Assembly: GCA_019009955.1 (NCBI GenBank)
Contig: CM032228.1
Coordinates: 802,501-866,500 of the forward strand
Direction of reading: 5' to 3'
DNA: 64,000 bases
Origin: Riptortus pedestris
Taxonomy: Eukaryota; Arthropoda; Insecta; Hemiptera; Alydidae
The notes under the pieces were generated by a model, which saw nothing but the letters and a program-made list of their open reading frames with translations, ran no database searches and was not told the DNA's origin. Position 1 is the first letter of the stretch. Each line of letters begins with the position of its first letter. Below are positions 56,848-64,000 of the stretch, one piece after another. The position numbers and the translations under genes are program-made.

Positions 56848-56850
<3 letters not shown>
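56200..56850 (-). mobile_element. Helitron-like family 2 repeat, reverse
   Basis: Reverse copy: AAACAACTTTTGTCTTGTGT, GAAATCGAAATATTGCTATT, AACTTGGGTTAGTTGTAATA, CCAAGTTTCATAAAATTTTG and AATAAGTATCGTGAAACTTT match the reverse of 33154-33814. A second internal copy of the CGGCAA..GCATG, ACAAAAGT block (56210-56330) suggests a tandem or nested piece. It is followed by a (TA)n tract (56851-56893). Confidence 0.55.
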
Positions 56851-56901
<51 letters not shown>

Positions 56902-57025
56902 GAGCGGACCTCATTAATAGCATCTCTTTGGTAGGATCTATGGACATTTGAAGTAATTTTTCGATAATCGCGTCATGAGTACACGACCTTAATAGCTGAT
57001 TTCATTTGACAGAAATCTCCTATAA
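56851..57025 (-). mobile_element. (TA)n plus HINE-like left segment, reverse
   Basis: TA tract, then TTTTGAGCGGACCTCATTAA, TAGGATCTATGGACATTTGA, ATCGCGTCATGAGTACACG and CTTAATAGCTGATTTC: the family left half in reverse orientation. Confidence 0.6.
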
Positions 57026-57163
57026 TAAGAAAATATATCCTGAAACATGTTATTGGATTAATAAATACCAAATATTGTTTACTATAGGCCTTTATTACGA
57101 GAGATACATGCAAATTCTTATTGATGACGTCATCAATTAAAATTCTGTTGACCAGCCAATCCT

Positions 57164-57897
57164 TGTGTGAGAAATGGGCTTAGCTTACGCATCCCCTGCG
57201 TGCTGGCCTTGTTGAAATAGAGAATATATGCTGAGATAAGATGAGTGGTATTTTATTCAATGTGTGAGAAATGGGCTTAGCTTACGCATCCCCTGCGTGC
57301 TGGCCTTGTTGAAATAGGGAATATATGCTGAGATAAGATGAGTGGTGTTTTATTCAACGTGTGAGAAATGGGCTTAGCTTACGCATCCCCTGCGTGCTGG
57401 CCTTGTTGAAATAGGGAATATATGCTGAGATAAGATGAGTGGTGTTTTATTCAACGTGTGAGAAATGGGCTTAGCTTACGCATCCCCTGCGTGCTGGCCT
57501 TGTTGAAATAGAGAATATATGCTGAGATAAGATGAGTGGTGTTTTATTCAACGTGTGAGAAATGGGCTTAGCTTACGCATCCCCTGCGTGCTGGCCTTGT
57601 TGAAATAGAGAATATATGCTGAGATAAGATGAGTGGTGTTTTATTCAACGTCTGAGAAATGGGCTTAGCTTACGCATCCCCTGCGTGCTGGCCTTGTTGA
57701 AATAGAGAATATATGCTGAGATAAGATGAGTGGTGTTTTATTCAACGTCTGAGAAATGGGCTTAGCTTACGCATCCCCTGCGTGCTGGCCTTGTTGAAAT
57801 AGGGAATATATGCTGAGATAAGATGAGTGGTGTTTTATTCAACGTGTGAGAAATGGGCTTAGCTTATGCTTCCCTTGCGTGCTGGCCTTGTTGAAAT
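57164..57897. repeat. 97-bp tandem array, about 7.5 copies, derived from a HINE-like end
   Basis: Unit GTGAGAAATGGGCTTAGCTT, ACGCATCCCCTGCGTGCTGG, CCTTGTTGAAATAGAGAATA, TATGCTGAGATAAGATGAGT plus GGTGTTTTATTCAAC; period 97. The first 45 bases parallel the HINE-like terminus (GTGGGAAATCTGCTTAGTTT, ACGCAGCCCCTGCGTGACGG) and the second half parallels the flank at 34499-34545. The last unit is the most diverged. Confidence 0.93.
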
Positions 57898-58194
57898 CCC
57901 GTATACCTTTGCCATTACAAGTGGGATGCATTTTTGGCAAATAGATTTTTAAGGAACCTTTTAGTTAATAGTCTAAAGAATCATTGAAAACAAATATCAA
58001 ATTTTAAAATTCAAACTGGTGTGGTTTTTGGAACACATAAAGTGCATTTCGCAAAAATTTGAAGAATTTCTTGTGAAATTTTGTCATTCGTGCAACCTTC
58101 TAAATAGATATTTCTAAAAAATTCTAAAGAAAAAGTCGTCTCTTGCGAAAACTTTAAATATTTCCAATAACAGTCAAGATGCAAAAAACATTTA
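57898..58194. other. intron, no feature
   Basis: AT-rich unique intron sequence. Confidence 0.4.
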
Positions 58195-58410
58195 TTAATT
58201 AATATTTATCAGAAATTAAATTTACAATAATTTTGGTTCCATACAATTTTTCAATCCTACATATAATAACGGACATATTTTGAATTTCAGAAATTCCTTC
58301 AGGTTTAATTTGAACCGTTAACGAACTTGGTCGTTAGTTTTCCATGAAATGCTTATTTATGGAGTTTGGTATGGATGAGACTTAAGGGAAATCTGCTAAA
58401 AGTAGGGCTT
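58195..58410 (-). mobile_element. HINE-like repeat, reverse, decayed
   Basis: CAGAAATTAAATTTACAATA, CATACAATTTTTCAATCCTA, ATAATAACGGACATATTTTG, CCGTTAACGAACTTGGTCG and GGGAAATCTGCTAAAAGTAG follow the reverse family order with gaps. The last motif gives the family's outer left terminus. Confidence 0.5.
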
Positions 58411-58498
58411 GTTTTCTCCTAGCTACATTCACATTTAACATCCCCTCAGGTTTTATTTGTTTGTTTTTAATAACACTCAAGCTTGATTTATTTTTCAG

Positions 58499-58637
58499 GA
58501 GCACGAAGTTGAAACGTTCTTGATAAAGCAGCAAGTACCTTCGAAACCTCGCATGCTACCGAGAGAAATTTCTCGATCTCGACTCTGGTCTGAAGGAGAG
58601 CAAACGTTAATTACTGTACAACAATTTACCAATAACA
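58499..58637 (+). CDS. membrane adenylate cyclase, exon 8 in window (end of C1a, start of C1b)
   Basis: Acceptor ATTTATTTTTCAG, donor GTGAGT (58638); 46 codons plus one base. It reads EHEVETFLIKQQVPSKPRML, then PREISRSRLWSEGEQTLITV and QQFTNN. EHEVETFLIKQ closes the C1a domain (the final strand; family members read YLIK or FLI here), after which the regulatory C1b linker is variable. Ends with one base of a split codon, so at least one further exon lies past the window. Confidence 0.92.
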
Positions 58638-58697
58638 GTGAGTAGAGAATAAATACTAGAATAATTATAATTGCAATCATTCCGGTTATTTTAATGT

Positions 58698-61146
58698 GTT
58701 GTAGATATATCGATTATCCTTAGTCTAACATGACAGCCATGCTCCACGTAGATATATCGATTATCCGTAGTCTAACATGACAGTCATGCTCCACGTAGAT
58801 ATATCGATTATCCGTAGTCTAACATGACAGCCATGCTCCACGTAGATATATCGATTATCCGTAGTCTAACATGACAGCCATGCTCCACGTAGATATATCG
58901 ATTATCCGTAGTCTAACATGACAGCCATGCTCCACGTAGATATATCGATTATCCGTAGTCTAACATGACAGTCATGCTCCACGTAGATATATCGATTATC
59001 CGTAGTCTAACATGACAGTCATGCTCCACGTAGATATATCGATTATCCGTAGTCTAACATGACAGCCATGCTCCACGTAGATATATCGATTATCCGTAGT
59101 CTAACATGACAGTCATGCTCCACGTAGATATATCGATTATCCGTAGTCTAACATGACAGCCATGCTACACGTAGATATATCGATTATCCGTAGTCTAACA
59201 TGACAGCCATGCTCCACGTAGATATATCGATTATCCGTAGTCTAACATGACAGTCATGCTCCACGTAGATATATCGATTATCCGTAGTCTAACATGACAG
59301 CCATGCTACACGTAGATATATCGATTATCCGTAGTTTAACATGACAGTCATGCTCCACGTAGATATATCGATTATCCGTAGTCTAACATGACAGTCATGC
59401 TCCACGTAGATATATCGATTATCCGTAGTCTAACATGACAGCCATGCTACACGTAGATATATCGATTATCCGTAGTTTAACATGACAGCTATGCTCCACG
59501 TAGATATATCGATTATCCGTAGTCTAACATGACAGTCATGCTCCACGTAGATATATCGATTATCCGTAGTCTAACATGACAGTCATGCTCCACGTAGATA
59601 TATCGATTATCCGTAGTCTAACATGACAGCCATGCTCCACGTAGATATATCGATTATCCGTAGTCTAACATGACAGCCATGCTCCACGTAGATATATCGA
59701 TTATCCGTAGTCTAACATGACAGCCATGCTACACGTAGATATATCGATTATCCGTAGTCTAACATGACAGCCATGCTCCACGTAGATATATCGATTATCC
59801 GTAGTCTAACATGACAGTCATGCTCCACGTAGATATATCGATTATCCGTAGTCTAACATGACAGCCATGCTACACGTAGATATATCGATTATCCGTAGTC
59901 TAACATGACAGTCATGCTCCACGTAGATATATCGATTATCCGTAGTTTAACATGACAGCCATGCTACACGTAGATATATCGATTATCCGTAGTCTAACAT
60001 GACAGTCATGCTCCACGTAGATATATCGATTATCCGTAGTTTAACATGACAGCCATGCTACACGTAGATATATCGATTATCCGTAGTCTAACATGACAGT
60101 CATGCTCCACGTAGATATATCGATTATCCGTAGTCTAACATGACAGCCATGCTCCACGTAGATATATCGATTATCCGTAGTCTAACATGACAGCCATGCT
60201 CCACGTAGATATATCGATTATCCGTAGTCTAACATGACAGTCATGCTCCACGTAGATATATCGATTATCCGTAGTCTAACATGACAGTCATGCTCCTCGT
60301 AGATATATCGATTATCCGTAGTCTAACATGACAGTCATGCTCCACGTAGATATATCGATTATCCGTAGTCTAACATGACAGCCATGCTCCACGTAGATAT
60401 ATCGATTATCCGTAGTCTAACATGACAGCCATGCTCCACGTAGATATATCGATTATCCGTAGTCTAACATGACAGTCATGCTCCACGTAGATATATCGAT
60501 TATCCGTAGTCTAACATGACAGCCATGCTCCACGTAGATATATCGATTATCCGTAGTCTAACATGACAGCCATGCTCCACGTAGATATATCGATTATCCG
60601 TAGTCTAACATGACAGTCATGCTCCACGTAGATATATCGATTATCCGTAGTCTAACATGACAGCCATGCTCCACGTAGATATATCGATTATCCGTAGTTT
60701 AACATGACAGCCATGCTCCACGTAGATATATCGATTATCCGTAGTCTAACATGACAGTCATGCTCCACGTAGATATATCGATTATCCGTAGTCTAACATG
60801 ACAGCCATGCTCCACGTAGATATATCGATTATCCGTAGTCTAACATGACAGCCATGCTCCACGTAGATATATCGATTATCCGTAGTTTAACATGACAGCC
60901 ATGCTCCACGTAGATATATCGATTATCCGTAGTCTAACATGACAGCCATGCTCCACGTAGATATATCGATTATACGTAGTTTAACATGACAGTCATGCTC
61001 CACGTAGATATATCGATTATCCGTAGTCTAACATGACATTCATGCTCCACGTAGATATATCGATTATCCGTAGTCTAACATGACAGCCATGCTCCACGTA
61101 GATATATCGATTATCCGTAGTTTAACATGACAGCCATGCTCCACAA
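58698..61146. repeat. 47-bp tandem array, about 52 copies, intronic
   Basis: Unit CACGTAGATATATCGATTAT, CCGTAGTCTAACATGACAGC, CATGCTC; period 47. A few positions vary: CAGCC/CAGTC before ATG, CTCCACG/CTACACG, GTCTAAC/GTTTAAC. Indels are absent. It begins 60 bp after the donor of exon 8. Confidence 0.97.
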
Positions 61147-61811
61147 AACAATGAGCTGTGCAAGAGAAAGACAGTCCAAATTTACTTCCAAAAACAAACT
61201 ATTCTATTTATGAATTTCATAAAACTATAGTAATATTAGAAATATTCGACTGAACCACAAAAAATACACGGATGGTTTTTATTTAGTAACATTAATTTAA
61301 TTATATTTTTTATTAACATGTTTATTAATATGCTAACTTTATTTGATGTGCGAACGATCTCAATAAAGTTGAGCACTTCATTGTCAACTGCAAATAAAGT
61401 CTTTCTCTCTTTGCCGACCCTTCATTGGACAAAATACTAGTCCACACAAGTTATTAGGGTAACAAATTATTTTAATAGTTTATTTTTACAAGTTTTGGAT
61501 TTAAAATTGGAACAACAAGAAGTTAAAATTTTTCAATATATAAGCTAATAAACCATAACTTGCTGGAAAAATAAGGTTAGATGATATTATCAATTCCATA
61601 TAAAGGGTATTTATTGAAGTCCCACTTAAACAATATTGTTATTTACTATCTAAGGTACCCGGCTTCGCTCGGAAAATCATTATTTTTATTTTTATTTTTT
61701 TTTTGGCAAGGCTTTTATTTAAATAATATTTTTACATTTCCCCGACTCCGTGGTTAGGTCATATACCTGAATTTGGCAGCTGAAGCGAACTTATAGATTT
61801 TTTTAGCCCAG
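61147..61811. other. intron with reversed Helitron-like end
   Basis: AT-rich. The terminus of family 2 lies in reverse at about 61648-61720 (CCCGGCTTCGCTCGG, then GGCAAGGCTTTTATTT), matching 33740-33814 read backwards. No gene. Confidence 0.5.
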
Positions 61812-64000
61812 CAGCAGAAGCATCCCTTTCAGGCCAACTACCGTTGGTGCCCAGAAAGGGGCAGCATCCCTTTCACGCCAACAACCGTTGGTGCCCAGAA
61901 AGGGGCAGCATCCCTTTCACGCCAACAACCGTTGGTGCCCAGAAAGGGGCAGCATCCCTTTCACGCCAACAACCGTTGGTGCCCAGAAAGGGGCAGCATC
62001 CCTTTCACGCCAACAACCGTTGGTGCCCAGAAAGGGGCAGCATCCCTTTCACGTCAACAACCGTTGGTGCCCAGAAAGGGGCAGCATCCCTTTCACGTCA
62101 ACAACCGTTGGTGCCCAGAAAGGGGCAGCATCCCTTTCATGCCAACACCCGTTGGTGCCCAGAAAGGTGCAGCATCCCTTTCACGCCAACAACCGTTGGT
62201 GCCCAGAAAGGGGCAGCATCCCTTTCACGCCAACAACCGTTGGTGCCCAGAAAGGGGCAGCATCCCTTTCATGCCAACAACCGTTGGTGCCCAGACACGG
62301 GCAGCATCCCTTTCACGCCAACAACCGTTGGTGCCCAGAAAGGGGCAGCATCCCTTTCACGCCAACAACCGTTGGTGCCCAGAAAGGGGCAGCATCCCTT
62401 TCACGCCAACAACCGTTGGTGCCCAGAAAGGGGCAGCATCCCTTTCAGGCCAACAACCGTTGGTGCCCAGAAAGGGGCAGCATCCCTTTCACGCCAACAA
62501 CCGTTGGTGCCCAGAAAGGGGCAGCATCCCTTTCACGCCAACAACCGTTGGTGCCCAGAAAGGGGCAGCATCCCTGTCACGCCAACAGCCGTTGGTGCCC
62601 AAATAGGGTCAGCCTCCCAATCACGACGACAACCGTTGGTGCCCAGAAAGGGGCAGCATCCCTGTCACGCCAACAACCGTTGGTGCCCAGAAAGGGGCAG
62701 CATCCCTTTCATGCCAACAACCGTTGGTGCCCAGAAAGGGGCAGCATCCCTTTCATGCCAACAACCGTTGGTGCCCAGAAAGGGCAGCATCCCTTTATGG
62801 CCAACAACCGTTGGTGCCCAGAAAGGGGCAGCATCCCTTTCACGCCAACAACCGTTGGTGCCCAGAAAGGGGCAGCATCCCTTTCAGGCCAACAACCGTT
62901 GGTGCCCAGAAAGGGGCAGCATCCCTTTCACGCCAACAACCGTTGGTGCCCAGAAAGGGGCAGCATCCCTTTCACGCCAACAACCGTTGGTGCCCAGAAA
63001 GGGGCAGCATCCCTTTCAGGCCCACACGCGTTGGTGCCCTGAAAGGGCAGCATCCCTTTCTGGCCAACAACCGTTGGTGCCCAGAAAGGGGCAGCATCCC
63101 TTTCACGCCAACAACCGTTGGTGCCCAGAAAGGGGCAGCATCCCTTTCAGGCCAACAACCGTTGGTGCCCAGAAAGGGGCAGCATCCCTTTCAGGCCAAC
63201 AACCGTTGGTGCCCAGAAAGGGGCAGCATCCCTTTCAGGCCAACAACCGTTGGTGCCCAGAAAGGGGCCGCATCCCTTTCAGGCCAACAACCGTTGGTGC
63301 CCAGAAAGGGGCAGCATCCCTTTCAGGCCAACAACCGTTGGTGCCCAGAAAGGGGCAGCATCCCTTTCACGCCAACAACCGTTGGTGCCCAGAAAGGGGC
63401 AGCATCCCTTTCAGGCCAACAACCGTTGGTGCCCAGAAAGGGGCAGCATCCCTTTCAGGCCAACAACCGTGGGGGCCCAGAAAGGGGCAGCATCCCTTTC
63501 ACGCCAACAACCGTTGGTGCCCAGAAAGGGGCAGCATCCCTTTCAGGCCAACAACCGTTGGTGCCCAGAAAGGGGCAGCATCCCTTTCAGGCCAACAACC
63601 GTTGGTGCCCAGAAAGGGGCAGCATCCCTTTCAGGCCAACAACCGTTGGTGCCCAGAAAGGGGCAGCATCCCTTTCAGGCCAACAACCGTTGGTGCCCAG
63701 AAAGGGGCAGCATCCCTTTCACGCCAACAACCGTTGGTGCCCAGAAAGGGGCAGCATCCCTTTCACGCCAACAACCGTTGGTGCCCAGAAAGGGGCAGCA
63801 TCCCTTTCACGCCAACAACCGTTGGTGCCCAGAAAGGGGCAGCATCCCTTTCACGCCAACAACCGTTGGTGCCCAGAAAGGGGCAGCATCCCTTTCACGC
63901 CAACAACCGTTGGTGCCCAGAAAGGGGCAGCATCCCTTTCACGCCAACAACCGTTGGTGCCCAGAAAGGGGCAGCATCCCTTTCACGCCAACAACCGTTG
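61812..64000. repeat. 44-bp tandem array, about 50 copies, running off the window
   Basis: Unit GCAGCATCCCTTTCACGCCA, ACAACCGTTGGTGCCCAGAA, AGGG; period 44. TTCACGCC and TTCAGGCC versions alternate in runs, and TTCATGCC or TTCACGTC are rarer. A small hairpin (CCAAC-AACC-GTTGG) is present in each unit. A degenerate patch lies at 62575-62640. One plus-strand frame is open for 384 residues; a repeat artefact. The array is truncated by the window edge. Confidence 0.97.

Noticed and set aside
61888..63042. 384-residue plus-strand frame
   Set aside because: 44-bp array artefact; the frame changes with every indel in the array.

Overview
The window looks like arthropod (most likely insect) nuclear DNA. 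It holds spliced exons with GT..AG junctions of one membrane adenylate cyclase, separated by long introns packed with tandem repeats and with gypsy, copia, Jockey-type LINE, Penelope-like, piggyBac and Helitron-like elements. There are no bacterial-style operons and I found no RNA genes. Species cannot be fixed from the sequence. LAYOUT: 1-9.5 kb is a graveyard of mobile elements: a HINE-like repeat in inverted orientation around a GA tract, Penelope-like fragments on both strands, and a 5'-truncated Ty3/gypsy pol with probable LTR-like sequence. 10.5-16.3 kb is a HINE-like element, then a second one interrupted by a 4.1 kb array of 23-bp units that ends in a fold-back and is flanked by a 14-bp direct repeat. 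17.2-22.7 kb is a 79-bp array. From 22.86 kb the adenylate cyclase gene runs on the + strand with eight recognisable exons (22863-23044, 29087-29279, 34887-35036, 37986-38065, 38556-38705, 40593-40729, 44103-44196, 58499-58637). Their phases join without a stop and encode about 375 residues: the end of the first membrane domain, the linker helix and the first catalytic domain (C1a). The gene continues beyond both window edges. INTRONS: all but the short 38.1-38.6 kb intron and the 38.7-40.6 kb intron carry a private tandem array: 144 bp (23.2-28.4 kb), CA-rich plus 55 bp (29.7-32.0 kb), a second unrelated 23 bp (35.2-36.7 kb), 105 bp and 49/50 bp (41.3-43.7 kb), 84, 82 and 97 bp (45.7-57.9 kb), 47 bp (58.7-61.1 kb) and 44 bp (61.8 kb to the window end). 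By my count tandem arrays take about 40% of the window. The 14.3-kb intron before the last exon holds a nested, antisense stack: a copia-type element (LTR, primer-binding site, gag-protease, integrase) split by a 4.9-kb Jockey-like LINE with a 9-bp target duplication, plus a 1.37-kb piggyBac remnant between TTAA sites. HOW THE PARTS RELATE: several arrays can be traced to mobile-element sequence. The 97-bp unit resembles the hairpin end of the HINE-like family, the 82-bp unit is a piece of copia integrase coding sequence, and the 84-bp unit is an expanded segment of a copia-type LTR. The notable content is therefore a history of transposons seeding satellites inside one signalling gene, plus the fold-back-bounded 23-bp array. 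I saw no unknown multi-gene enzymatic system. Unknown coding scraps at 9.5, 11.3 and 46.2 kb are described separately.
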